Shown here piece by piece: positions 53,141 through 63,089 of a stretch of 64,000 bases of DNA (its first letter is position 1; every line of letters starts with the position of its first letter). Location: NCBI RefSeq assembly GCF_003675385.1, contig NZ_RCWZ01000001.1:1364001-1428000 (forward strand). Direction: 5' to 3'. Below the pieces are notes generated by a model. The model ran no database searches. It was given only the letters and a program-made list of their open reading frames with translations, and was not told the origin of the DNA. A program made the position numbers and the translations under genes. This stretch comes from Mucilaginibacter kameinonensis. GTDB lineage: Bacteria > Bacteroidota > Bacteroidia > Sphingobacteriales > Sphingobacteriaceae.

Positions 53141-56100
53141 TTATCCCTTCCTTTTCCTGCCATTATAACTCGTTATTGTCACATCCCCTGCATTAGCATC
53201 TAACTCTAATACACGTGACGATTGCGACAAGTATGTTGATCCATAATAAAACTCAACGTGTTTTTTGCTGCCGTTTTTAAGGGTGATATCAGCATAAAAA
53301 TCATCAGGTTTTAGCTTGATGTATCGCTTGCCGACGTTAGCACCGGTATTGCGGAATACTTTTACGCTATCCTGGTTTTGAGTAGCTACCAGCAAAGCTC
53401 CTTTAGCTGTTTGTATGTTTGCGAGAGCTTTTCCATCACCTGCCACGTAGATACCGCTTTTTGCGATTGATAGCGGCGTAAAGCCGCCTTTTCCGTCACC
53501 TTTCATGTATAAGCCCATAAAAGCGTCATGCCTGCCAGTGAAAGGTTCCATGCCAAAATCGTTGCCTACCATTAATAAATCAAGGTTACCGTCATGGTCA
53601 ACATCTTTCGTTATCATGCCATAAACAGGTGCCATTTGCGCGTCTTGCGGTAAGGCGCTAATGCTGAAGTTTCCGTTACCTTTCCCGGCGATGAGGCTGG
53701 TATTCATATCGGTTGCTTTGAGGATCACGGCACCTTCTTTATCCTTATCGCTCCACAGATCATTCATGGTAGCGTGACCGAAGCCGCGGTAGCTTGGATA
53801 TTTTTTGCGGATGGAAATGAGCTGACTGATCAGGTCATCGCGGGTATGCATCGGGAACGGCTTTTGTGAACCGTCCTCATCCTTTAAGTAGCAAAATATC
53901 ATGGCATCGAACGATCCGTTACCATCCAGATCTTTTCCCAAAATGGTCATGGGTTGTTCAAATAATGCTTTGAAGTTTGAATTTTGCCCCAGGTTGCCCG
54001 CCACATAGTCAATATTGCCGTCATTGTTAAAATCGCCTGCAACAATGCTGTTCCACCAGCCCACATGGTCATCAATGCCCGATTTAGCCTTGCTGAAACC
54101 ATGCCCATTGTTTTTGTAAAAAGTAACCGGCATCCATTCGCCAACTACAACCAAATCGGTTTTACCATCCTTATCAAAGTCCGACCATAAGGCGTCAGTG
54201 ATCATACCGCCATGAACCAGATCCGGGCAAAGCTGACCGGTTACATCGGTAAACTTACCACCATCGTTCCTGAGTAAATGACTAACAGGCGAGGAAGGGT
54301 AAGCTCCTGAAACAGATCTTGAACCTACGAAAAGGTCAAGATCGCCGTCGCCGTCAAAATCTGCCGCGCGAACACATGAGCCGTTATCGTATTCTACAGG
54401 TACCGCTGTAATGTCACGCGTGAAATGGCCTTTTTTATCATTGATGTAAAGCCTGTCTTGCGCGGTGGTATGTCCTTTCTGAAATTCGTAGCTGCCGCTT
54501 GCAATGTACAGATCCGGGAAGCCATCGCCATTGGCATCAAATAACAGGGCTCCCATATCTTCTTCATCTTTAATCTCTTCGTTGATGAAGCGATTATTGT
54601 CCATTGTGAAATGTCCGCTGGCATCCTGCATAAAAAATACGCCTTTGTTGCCGGCAGCGCCTCCCACAAATAAATCATCATAGCCGTTGCCGTCCACATC
54701 GCCAACGGCAATAGCTGGCCCGTACTGGCTTAATTTGTGCGGTAGGGTAGGTTGTATGTTATAGTCGATGGCATCTTTTTCCTGGTGCACATATTTTATA
54801 CCGGTAGCATTATTTGCGTCCTGAAATACCGGGACGATTTTACCCGCGGCATCGGTTGGAAAATAACCCGCCGCGTTTTTGTATTGGAGCGTGAGCGTTT
54901 GGTTTGCCTTTACGTTGGTAAGCAGTTGGGTTTTACCATCGGGCCAGCGTACCCTTAACGAGTCGACGGTAGTTGACGCGCCGATACCAAAATGCCCGCG
55001 GGCGTCATCCGTACTCATGTACCCGCGGCAAGGCTGCTGGTCATAAAACTGCTGATTGCCTTTGTAATAGATCCGGATGGTAGCGCCAATGCCGCCAACG
55101 TTTTTACTATCGCCCTGCAGGGCAACGGTTAGATAATTATGATCTTTAGCTACCTGTGTTTTGGTGTTGGCTGTGTTTTCATACACAAATGCGTCATCAT
55201 CAATATTGTTGATCACAAGGTCGAGGTCGCCATCATTATCCAGATCGGCATAAACACCGCCGGTTGAAAAAGTGGGTTTTACAATGCCCCAATCCTTCGA
55301 TTGATCTTTAAACAAATAGCCGCCGGCGTTTCTGAACGCATAGCTTGATGTTTTTACAACCGGAAATGAATCGGCGGCAGCCAGCGTAGTGTTTTCTTTA
55401 ACAGTACGGCCCTGGTCGTTACTGTAAAGGGCATGGTCAAGATCTGTTACGTCGCGGGGATAGCCATTGGTGATCATCATATCGCGGTAGCCATCATTAT
55501 CAAAGTCGGCTACCAACGGCGTCCAGCTCCAATCGGTTTGATAAATGCCTGCCTGGTAAGCCATTTCGCTGTATTGCGGGTGACCTGCAGGTGTTTGACC
55601 CTGGTTCAGTTGCAACACGTTGCGGATATATTGATGCTCGTAATTGAACTTTTTATTGTTGATATAAGTGATATAATTATCGCCAACGAGCATGGTTTTT
55701 TTGCGCACATTTTCTTCGGGCAGCATCTCCAGCGATACAAGATCGGCCTTGCCATCGTTGTTGATGTCAACCATGTCTGATCCCATTACCGACCAGCCTG
55801 TATGCTTAAAGTATTCACCGGCGCGGTTGGTGAAAGTTCCGTTTTTATTGTTTACCCAAAGCAAATCGTTTGAAATAAAGTCGTTACCAACGTAAACATC
55901 CGGCCAGCCATCGTTATTTACATCGCAGATAGAAACCGAGTTACCGAAGCCCTCTATCAAGATACCGGCTTCTTTGGTTACGTTGGTGAATGTACCGTTG
56001 CCGTTGTTGCGATAAAGGCGATCGTTGTTCTGAGCACTGCCATCAGTTAATTTAGGGCGATAGGCTACCGGGGTTTCCTTGCCTAAAAAGTTGGTGAGTA

Positions 56101-56692
56101 GGTACATGTCAAGATCGCCATCATGATCGTAATCAAAAAATACAGCCTGGGTGCTGTAGCCGGTATCCTGCAGCCCATATGCTGCAGCCGATTCTTTAAA
56201 TGTTGGTACCCCGTCTTTGTTAGCTCCCTGGTTAATGTATAACAGGTTTTTACGATGATTTGGATCGCTTTTAAAAGATGAACAAACGTAAATATCCAGC
56301 CAGCCATCGTTGTTGATATCAACTACCGAAACCCCTGCATACCAATCGCCATTACCGGCCACGCCGGCCGCATCGGTAACATCTTTAAATGTAAGTGAGC
56401 CTTTGTTGATGTATAATTTATTGGCAACCATGTTACCGGCAAAGTAAACATCGGGTAAACCGTCGTGGTTAAAATCGCCAACGCCAACGCCTGCGCCATT
56501 GTACAAATACGGGTGATTGAGGATGTTGATGCTGTCACTCTCAGTAATGGTATTTTTAAAATCGATACCGGTTTGAGATGCATCAAGCAGTTTAAACAGG
56601 GTTGGACCGGATGATTTTTTTGAACAGCCAACACCTAAAAACAGCAACAATAAGGTAGATAGTTTAAACGCTTTGGGTAAACTTTTTATCAT
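53141..56692 (-). CDS. VCBS/FG-GAP repeat lipoprotein with ASPIC/UnbV domain
   Basis: 1183 residues with lipobox LGVGC (lipidated C23). There are many calcium-binding FG-GAP/VCBS loops of the form D-x-N-x-D-G-x-x-D (for example VGDFNHDGLPDVYFAG, VDINNDGWLDIYV, ADFDNDGYRDMMI, GDVDGNGYDDLFV, ADFDGDGDLDLFVG) in two propeller-like blocks. The ASPIC/UnbV domain lies between them (about 530-590, GIGATIRIYYKGNQQFYDQQPCRGYMSTDDARGHFGIG). The family is surface- or periplasm-exposed and of unclear function, frequently linked to polysaccharide loci in Bacteroidota. Divergent from the haloperoxidase-like lipoprotein gene across 242 bp. Confidence 0.93.
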   Translation of the reverse strand: MIKSLPKAFKLSTLLLLFLGVGCSKKSSGPTLFKLLDASQTGIDFKNTITESDSINILNHPYLYNGAGVGVGDFNHDGLPDVYFAGNMVANKLYINKGSLTFKDVTDAAGVAGNGDWYAGVSVVDINNDGWLDIYVCSSFKSDPNHRKNLLYINQGANKDGVPTFKESAAAYGLQDTGYSTQAVFFDYDHDGDLDMYLLTNFLGKETPVAYRPKLTDGSAQNNDRLYRNNGNGTFTNVTKEAGILIEGFGNSVSICDVNNDGWPDVYVGNDFISNDLLWVNNKNGTFTNRAGEYFKHTGWSVMGSDMVDINNDGKADLVSLEMLPEENVRKKTMLVGDNYITYINNKKFNYEHQYIRNVLQLNQGQTPAGHPQYSEMAYQAGIYQTDWSWTPLVADFDNDGYRDMMITNGYPRDVTDLDHALYSNDQGRTVKENTTLAAADSFPVVKTSSYAFRNAGGYLFKDQSKDWGIVKPTFSTGGVYADLDNDGDLDLVINNIDDDAFVYENTANTKTQVAKDHNYLTVALQGDSKNVGGIGATIRIYYKGNQQFYDQQPCRGYMSTDDARGHFGIGASTTVDSLRVRWPDGKTQLLTNVKANQTLTLQYKNAAGYFPTDAAGKIVPVFQDANNATGIKYVHQEKDAIDYNIQPTLPHKLSQYGPAIAVGDVDGNGYDDLFVGGAAGNKGVFFMQDASGHFTMDNNRFINEEIKDEEDMGALLFDANGDGFPDLYIASGSYEFQKGHTTAQDRLYINDKKGHFTRDITAVPVEYDNGSCVRAADFDGDGDLDLFVGSRSVSGAYPSSPVSHLLRNDGGKFTDVTGQLCPDLVHGGMITDALWSDFDKDGKTDLVVVGEWMPVTFYKNNGHGFSKAKSGIDDHVGWWNSIVAGDFNNDGNIDYVAGNLGQNSNFKALFEQPMTILGKDLDGNGSFDAMIFCYLKDEDGSQKPFPMHTRDDLISQLISIRKKYPSYRGFGHATMNDLWSDKDKEGAVILKATDMNTSLIAGKGNGNFSISALPQDAQMAPVYGMITKDVDHDGNLDLLMVGNDFGMEPFTGRHDAFMGLYMKGDGKGGFTPLSIAKSGIYVAGDGKALANIQTAKGALLVATQNQDSVKVFRNTGANVGKRYIKLKPDDFYADITLKNGSKKHVEFYYGSTYLSQSSRVLELDANAGDVTITSYNGRKRKG

Positions 56693-56934
56693 GCAAATAC
56701 GGTTAATAATTTATTAATGGTTTATGCTTTGGTTAAGCTCTAAGTTATTGGTTTTAATGCAATAAGCCACCGTAAAGAAAATGGATTTTACAATTCCGGA
56801 TTCTGCAAATAGTATCAAAAGTTAGTTATTTACTATCGGCTCATATTTTAATATTTATTAACTGTTAGCTTTGGTCAGAGCCCTTGTTTGAGGGATAAAC
56901 CAATTAAACTGATCAAGCCTTTCTGTTCATCATA

Positions 56935-58251
56935 ATGAAGAGATTATACTTTGCCCTTATTGTTGTTATAGCCTGCTCATCGTGCAGTAAAAAAAGCTGG
57001 GAGAAGCCGGCCGAGAACCCCGACTTTATCCACCGGTCTATCAAGGATGTTACAGATGTAGTACGGCATGATATTTATTCGCCGCCTGTTGCCAGTCGTA
57101 TTTATGCTTATATCAGCGTTGCAGCTTATGAAGCCGCGCGCAATGGCGATAATCATTACCAGTCGCTTGAGGGGCAATTGAAAGGATTGGATTCTGTACC
57201 GAAGCCCATCGCCGGTAAAAAATACTGCTTTACACTATCCGCATCCCATGCTGTTTTAACCGTTGGCAAAATATTGATCATGAGCGAAGGCCGGATTGAA
57301 AGTTTTCATGACAAGCTGATGGGCGAGTTTAAAGAAACCGGAATGCCCGATAGCGTATACAACAACTCGATTGAATACGGTAAGCTTATTGCCGACAGGA
57401 TAATCAAGTGGGCAAGCAAGGATAACTATAAACATACCCGCTCGCTGTCAAAATATGATGTGCAAACTGATGATGCCAGCTGGAAGCCTACTCCGCCAGC
57501 CTACATGAAAGGAATTGAACCACACTGGAACGAAATCCGGCCGTTTTTGCTTGATTCGGCCCAGCAGTTTAAGCCGGCTCATCCGTTTACATTTTCCAAT
57601 ATTCCGGGCAGTAATTTTTACAAGCTGGCCATGGAGGTTTATGATACCGGTAAGCACCTGACCGATGACGAGGCTACCATCGCCACCTTTTGGGACGATA
57701 ACCCTTTTAAGGTGAATATCAACGGGCACACGATGTTTGCCACCAAAAAAATTTCGCCGGGAGGCCATTGGATCAATATCACCGCGCTGGCCTGCCGTAA
57801 AGCTAAAGCTGATTATATAAAAAGTTCGGAGGCATACGCCAGCATAGCTGTGGTTATCGCGGATAGTTTTATCAATTGCTGGGACGAAAAATACCGCAGT
57901 AAAGTGATCAGGCCCGAAACTTATATCAACCAGTACATTGATCAAAGCTGGATGCCATTGCTGCAAACGCCACCTTTTCCTGAATATACCAGCGGGCACA
58001 GTGTAGTTTCTACCGCTTCGGCAGCGGTGTTAAGCAAATTATTTGGCGATGAGTTTTCGTTTACTGATTCAACCGAAATGGAGTTTTCTATCCCAGTCCG
58101 TAACTTCAAATCATTTAAAGCCGCGGCCGAAGAAGCGGCTATCAGCAGGTTTTATGGTGGTATTCATTACATGCCGTCTATCACTAATGGTGTTGATGAA
58201 GGCGATAGGATAGGGCAGTTTGCTTTAACCAAATTGCATACAAGGAAGTAA
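56935..58251 (+). CDS. Vanadium-haloperoxidase / PAP2-like lipoprotein
   Basis: 438 residues with lipobox CSSC (likely lipidated C17). The C-terminal half has the vanadium-haloperoxidase/acid-phosphatase active-site pattern: FPEYTSGHSVVSTASAAVL with the SGH motif (His about 355), and ISRFYGGIHYMPSITNGVDEGDRIG with the Arg-His pair (about 400-405); an upstream Lys/Arg segment supplies phosphate or vanadate contacts. Whether it is a phosphatase or haloperoxidase cannot be told. Genes of this type are often next to VCBS/ASPIC lipoproteins in Bacteroidota, as here. Confidence 0.88.
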   Translation: MKRLYFALIVVIACSSCSKKSWEKPAENPDFIHRSIKDVTDVVRHDIYSPPVASRIYAYISVAAYEAARNGDNHYQSLEGQLKGLDSVPKPIAGKKYCFTLSASHAVLTVGKILIMSEGRIESFHDKLMGEFKETGMPDSVYNNSIEYGKLIADRIIKWASKDNYKHTRSLSKYDVQTDDASWKPTPPAYMKGIEPHWNEIRPFLLDSAQQFKPAHPFTFSNIPGSNFYKLAMEVYDTGKHLTDDEATIATFWDDNPFKVNINGHTMFATKKISPGGHWINITALACRKAKADYIKSSEAYASIAVVIADSFINCWDEKYRSKVIRPETYINQYIDQSWMPLLQTPPFPEYTSGHSVVSTASAAVLSKLFGDEFSFTDSTEMEFSIPVRNFKSFKAAAEEAAISRFYGGIHYMPSITNGVDEGDRIGQFALTKLHTRK

Positions 58252-58595
58252 ATTAATCATCATCATTCGAATTAAGCACGCCTGTTCAAGCGTCCACTGC
58301 ATAGTCGTTAGCCTAAGAAAAGCGTTGGAATGTGCGATTCCCCTCTTGAGAGGGGTGGAGGGGTGTGTTTCTGCTTTGATGGGTATACGGCAGAAACACG
58401 CCCCTGCTACCGCTCTCCCCTCCGCGCGCCCTCTTAAGAGGGGATTTTTAAAAACCTTTGCTCGTTTAATTGCTCACGTAACATAATTATGCGTCCACGC
58501 TTAATTTAAAAAGAGTTCAACTGCCTGTGCTTGAACTTCCATGCAGGCCTGCTGAATGATTTAATTTTTATATTCGGGCTAATCTTGAAAACTGT
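58252..58595. other. Repeat-rich spacer without gene
   Basis: It holds the composite repeat at 58336-58446, plus TTCAAGCGTCCAC (58285 region) and GCGTCCACGCTTAA (58487 region) words. Confidence 0.6.
58336..58446. repeat. AATCCCCTCTTGAGAGGGG composite inverted repeat (copy 2)
   Basis: Arms GATTCCCCTCTTGAGAGGGG and CCCTCTTAAGAGGGGAT, with inner GGGGTGTGTTTCTGC and GCAGAAACACGCCCC. It shares both arm types and central words (GAAACAC, CTGCTTTGAT) with 32135-32243, in the opposite orientation of the inner arms. Confidence 0.85.
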
Positions 58596-58847
58596 ATGGC
58601 TCATAAACTTAATTTTTTTTGCATGGAGAAAGATTTGCCTGTTTCCATAACATTGTAGCCTGAAGGTATGTTATTCGAGGCCCGATACGGCAGGGAGATA
58701 AGTTTTGTAGCTTTGTCAGAAGATCCCGAATTCAAGTGGGCGATTCGAAATATTCAGCCATATCAGTCTATCCTATTATATCCTGAATCTTCAATGAGTT
58801 TTTGTGTTCGGGTTTACGAAAATGATGAATTAGTATTTGAAACATAA
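58596..58847 (+). pseudogene. Small ORF with an in-frame amber codon (or 59-aa gene from 58668)
   Basis: From ATG at 58596 an 84-codon frame reads MAHKLNFFCMEKDLPVSITL, then TAG at 58656-58658, then PEGMLFEARYGREISF and onward to TAA at 58845-58847. From the next ATG (58668) 59 codons are open: MLFEARYGREISFVALSE...MSFCVRVYENDELVFET. The product would be small and soluble, with balanced amino-acid composition. I recognise no family. It may be a short real gene starting at 58668, or a remnant broken by the amber. It lies just past the repeat-rich spacer. Confidence 0.45.
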
Positions 58848-58902
58848 AGTCTTATTATTATGACGGCAGTTCAAGTGTCATCGCTTGAACTGCCGTCTGA
58901 TA

Positions 58903-61900
58903 TTAAACCTGTTTCACCTTGCTCCGTTTAGCAGCTTGATACTCAGTCGGCGTAGTGCCAAACTGCTTCAGGAAATTACGGCCCAGGTGCGATTGCGAGC
59001 TGTAACCTACCATATTTGCAACTTCGTAGATCTTATAATCGCCTTCTTCCAGCAATTGAGCGGCAGCCTTTAATCGTGTTATATTGATGAGCTCGTTAAT
59101 AGTAAGGTTGGAAATAGCCTTAACCTTGCGGTATAAGGTTGGCTTGCTCATATTCATGAGATTGGCTATCTGCTCTACATCAAGTTCGGCGTTCTGAATG
59201 TTTTTGTAGATAACGCCGTTGAGCTTATCCAAAAAGCTTTCATCAGGTTTTGAATACGCCATCGACTTGATATGCGCCAATGGCGAACTTGCGAAATGCT
59301 CCCTGATCTTATTGCGGTTAATAAGTAAGTTGGCTATTTGCACTTGTAAATGCTCTGGCGAAAATGGTTTTTCGATATAGGCATCGGCGCCAACTTCCAG
59401 GCCTTCAATTTTACTTTGAAGGGTGTTTTTAGCAGTTAGCAGTATAATGGGGATGTGGCTGTAGTCGAAGTTTGTTTTAATAGTTTTGCACAGTTCAAAC
59501 CCATCTATTCCCGGCATCATTACGTCGCTTATAATAAGCTGGATGTTTTCTATTGCTATCATATCCAGCGCTTCTTGTCCGTTAAGGGCTTTAATAACCG
59601 AATATTTGTCGCTCAGATCATCCGAAATAAAATCAAGTATTTCCGGGTTATCGTCCACTAAAAGTATAACTGGTTTCATAAAGTCAATATTCTCCTCTCT
59701 GTTACTTAGGTCTGCCTGCTCATATTCATCGGGGGGAATATGCAGGTCGAATTCTTTTTCCTGGTGTACAGGCAAAGTAAGGTTAAATATATTAAAATCG
59801 TTAATAGATTTATTCAACACCAATAAACCTTTATGCAATTCGGCTAAGGAGCGCGATAAAGAGAGGCCAATTCCCGTACCAATCTGCTTTTCCGACTCCT
59901 TCATCCTGAAGAAAGGTTCAAAGATCTTTTCGCGCATTTCATAAGGGATCAGGTTGCCGCTATTCCTTATTTCTATGGTAAAAGTAGGGTCGTTATCCGG
60001 GTGATCAATTAGCTCGATCTCAACATCAGATGTGCTGTATTTGATAGCATTATTAATAAGGTTACTTATAATTTTGGTGAATGCTTCAATATCAACGTAG
60101 GCATAAACGGTTTTAGCCGGATGTATAAACGTATAGCTGAGGTTCTTTTGCTCTGCCATAGGTTTAAACCGCATAAAGGTATCGGCAAGCAGATCGGTGA
60201 TGTCTGTTCTAACAAAGCTGAGGCTAAAGCCGTTAGTTTCGGTTTTGCGGAAATCAAGCAGCTGGTTGGTAAGATCAAGCAATCGGTTGGTGTTTTTTTC
60301 CATGATCTTCAGATTGTTTTGAATCTCCGGAACATGCTCGGCCTTCCTGATCACCTTTTCCATAGGCCCTTTGATAAGGGTTAGCGGCGTGCGGATTTCA
60401 TGGGCCACATTGGTGAAAAATTCAATTTTGGCATTGTAGATCTGTTTTTCCTTGTCATTTTCGAGGGTTTCGATAATGCGTTTGTTTTTTTCGCGGGTCT
60501 TGCGGTGATAGCTTCTTAGCAGATAGTAGCCGGTCAGCAAAAACAACATGCAATAAGCGATATAAGCCCAAACACTTTCCCAAAAAGGCGGCGCTATATT
60601 AATTTCGAGGGTTGTTTCTTTTTGGGTCCAGATACCGTTATTACCCGCCGCTTTTACCACAAAGGTGTAATGACCGGGCTGCAATTGGGTAAAATAAACT
60701 TTACGGTTGCGTTTAAGTTCGGTCCAGCCCTTATCCAAACCCTTCATCGTGTATTTATATTGGGTCATTTCCGGCGACGGGAAACTCAGCGCTGCAAAAT
60801 CGATACTAAATGACGACTGGTTATGATTGAGGTTGATTTTTTTTGTGCTGATGATGGATTGGCTGAGCAACGAATCAGCACCCTTAACGGAAATCTCCTT
60901 ATTGTGTACCTGGAAGCCGGTTATATAAACAGGAGCAATGAAGTGATTGATTTTAAAATTGGCAGGATTAAAACTAACCATGCCACGTACGCAACCAAAG
61001 TACATAGTACCATCGGCATCTTTAAAGGATGAGTTGTAATTAAACTGGTCGCTTAGCAAACCATTGGCTTTGGTATAAATTTTAATTGCCTCAGTAGCAG
61101 GATTGAAGCAAACGAGACCGCGCGTAGTGCTGATCCACAGGTTTTTATGACTATCCTCTTCAACCCGGAAAATATAATTACTCGGAAAGCCTTTATTGCT
61201 GTCATAAAATTTATAGCTATCAGCTTTCGGGTCATATTTCCATAGCCCCAGGCCTTCCGTCGCAAACCATAATTTGTGGCTGCTATCTTCAAAAACACCA
61301 TTAACTGTAGTAGTATTAAGTACGTTTTTAACGGGGTAGCGATAGTTTAGCTTAGTACTGGTATTGTTTGCCGGGTTGTAACAGTAAATACCATCGCGCA
61401 CGGTGCCTATCCATATTTTACCTTTATGGTCTTCGGTTATTGCATAAATGAAATCGTATGGAGGTAACTTATCTATCAGGGTAAAATCTTTAGTAGTTAA
61501 GTTATACCTGTAGAAGCCGCGTGTGGTGCCAACAAATATGAGCCCGCTCCGGGTTCTGCAAAAGCAAATTATAAAGTTGCTTTTAAGATCGTTACTTTGA
61601 TTGCCGGCCAGGTAAACGCGTTCTACCTTCCCGGTTTTGATGTTCATAATATCAAGGCCACGTTCAAAAGTACCTACAAACAATTCGTTGCCAACCGGTA
61701 GTATGCCATGGATATTGGTGTTTGAAATGCTGGCTTTTCCGTTGGGATAGTAATGTGTCCAGGTATGTTTGTCAGGGGATAGTTTGTTAAGCCCGTTATC
61801 TTCCGTACCCATCCACAGGTTGCCGTACATGTCTTTATTAATTTCGCGCACAACATTTCCCTTAAGCGAGTTTGGTTCGGTATCGGGATAAAACTTGTTG

Positions 61901-62895
61901 AAGGTTGAATATTGTTTAGGATAATAATTAAGGCCACCAAAGTAGGTGCCTATCCACACGCCGCCTTCCGAATCTTTATAAAGGCAATAAACGGCATTGT
62001 CGGATATGGAATAAGGGTCATTGAAATGTTTTCGGAGATTAAGGAACGTACCCTTTACCAAATCGTAAATGAATACGCCAGACTCTGTTGCTATCCAGTA
62101 TTCAGTGTCGCTGTATTTTAAAAAATCGCGTACATAAATCGCGGTTTTATCCGGATTGTAGTTAAGCAGATCGGTATATGCACCGGTTTCGGAGTCAAAC
62201 TCTTTGAAACCGTGACTGTTAGTGGCCACAAATATTTTATTGTTACCTGCGTAATAGATCTTCTCTATAAATTTTGATGTAACGTTATCCGTTGGCTTAA
62301 ACAGGTTGTACGAAGTAAATGTGCGGTTTGCCTGATCCATTTTCTCCATTACGCCCGATGAGGCTGATGTCCACACGATACCATTAATAATTACTACCGA
62401 TGTAGCTTCAAAGTGTTGCCATGGCCAATAGTCAATTTTTTCGCCGGTTTTTTGATCGTACTTAATCAATGAGGCCCCGGCTATAAACCAGCAGTTATTG
62501 TGTTCATCAAAGGTGATACTGCGTACGCCGTTAATATTTGCGGTATTGATATGTGCAAATGTTTCTGATTGCGGATCGTACTTATCCAAGCCTTCGTCGG
62601 TGCCTATCCACAGGGTGCCTTTTTGATCAAGAGACAGGGTATGCACCATGTTATTTGAAATGGTGCTTTTATCGGCAGGGTTATGCCTGAATGTTTTAAA
62701 GGTATAGCCATCAAAGCGGTTAAGACCATCTTTGGTGCCAAACCACAAGAAGCCACGCTTATCCTGCAGGCTGCAGTAAACGGTATTATGCGATAAACCA
62801 TGTTCAACCTGGTAATGCCTGAAGTAGTACGTCTGGGCATTACAAATGCCGCAGGATACTGTTAAAAGTAATAAAAATATGTATAGTGGTTTCAA
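58903..62895 (-). CDS. Hybrid two-component system regulator (HTCS)
   Basis: 1330 residues from the TTG at 62895 (signal peptide LKPLYIFLLLLTVSCGICNAQ); an ATG-started frame reaches 63027 but adds 44 residues with no signal-peptide character. Order: about 14 Reg_prop/YWTD-like propeller repeats (about 20-660, recurring LWFGTxxGL and WIGT motifs), a Y_Y_Y domain (about 700-770), a membrane helix (about 780), HisKA with VAHEIRTPLTLIKGP (about 830), HATPase (FRMKESEKQIGTGIGLSLSRS), a receiver with phosphoacceptor in IISDVMMPG (about 1123), and an AraC HTH (about 1235-1327). HTCS proteins sense oligosaccharides in the periplasm and activate adjacent sus-like genes. It is divergent from the SusC gene at 63090. 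Confidence 0.95.
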   Translation of the reverse strand: MKPLYIFLLLLTVSCGICNAQTYYFRHYQVEHGLSHNTVYCSLQDKRGFLWFGTKDGLNRFDGYTFKTFRHNPADKSTISNNMVHTLSLDQKGTLWIGTDEGLDKYDPQSETFAHINTANINGVRSITFDEHNNCWFIAGASLIKYDQKTGEKIDYWPWQHFEATSVVIINGIVWTSASSGVMEKMDQANRTFTSYNLFKPTDNVTSKFIEKIYYAGNNKIFVATNSHGFKEFDSETGAYTDLLNYNPDKTAIYVRDFLKYSDTEYWIATESGVFIYDLVKGTFLNLRKHFNDPYSISDNAVYCLYKDSEGGVWIGTYFGGLNYYPKQYSTFNKFYPDTEPNSLKGNVVREINKDMYGNLWMGTEDNGLNKLSPDKHTWTHYYPNGKASISNTNIHGILPVGNELFVGTFERGLDIMNIKTGKVERVYLAGNQSNDLKSNFIICFCRTRSGLIFVGTTRGFYRYNLTTKDFTLIDKLPPYDFIYAITEDHKGKIWIGTVRDGIYCYNPANNTSTKLNYRYPVKNVLNTTTVNGVFEDSSHKLWFATEGLGLWKYDPKADSYKFYDSNKGFPSNYIFRVEEDSHKNLWISTTRGLVCFNPATEAIKIYTKANGLLSDQFNYNSSFKDADGTMYFGCVRGMVSFNPANFKINHFIAPVYITGFQVHNKEISVKGADSLLSQSIISTKKINLNHNQSSFSIDFAALSFPSPEMTQYKYTMKGLDKGWTELKRNRKVYFTQLQPGHYTFVVKAAGNNGIWTQKETTLEINIAPPFWESVWAYIAYCMLFLLTGYYLLRSYHRKTREKNKRIIETLENDKEKQIYNAKIEFFTNVAHEIRTPLTLIKGPMEKVIRKAEHVPEIQNNLKIMEKNTNRLLDLTNQLLDFRKTETNGFSLSFVRTDITDLLADTFMRFKPMAEQKNLSYTFIHPAKTVYAYVDIEAFTKIISNLINNAIKYSTSDVEIELIDHPDNDPTFTIEIRNSGNLIPYEMREKIFEPFFRMKESEKQIGTGIGLSLSRSLAELHKGLLVLNKSINDFNIFNLTLPVHQEKEFDLHIPPDEYEQADLSNREENIDFMKPVILLVDDNPEILDFISDDLSDKYSVIKALNGQEALDMIAIENIQLIISDVMMPGIDGFELCKTIKTNFDYSHIPIILLTAKNTLQSKIEGLEVGADAYIEKPFSPEHLQVQIANLLINRNKIREHFASSPLAHIKSMAYSKPDESFLDKLNGVIYKNIQNAELDVEQIANLMNMSKPTLYRKVKAISNLTINELINITRLKAAAQLLEEGDYKIYEVANMVGYSSQSHLGRNFLKQFGTTPTEYQAAKRSKVKQV

Positions 62896-63089
62896 AATAA
62901 TCAGCTTAAAGCAAATATAACCAATCTGTTGCAGCGTTTCTACCCTCCTGAAAATTGATACTTTTTGACTAAGTATTGATATGATTTGGTTAATCGCCGG
63001 GGCTAAAATCCTTTTTCTTTGAAGCATGATTTTAGATATGTCAATTGTACATTTTTAAAATCAAAACTTAACCAATTAATAGATCATTT

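Noticed and set aside
58903..63027. Longer ATG-started version of the HTCS
   Set aside because: The extra 44 N-terminal residues lack signal-peptide character and precede a proper signal peptide that starts at a TTG (62895).
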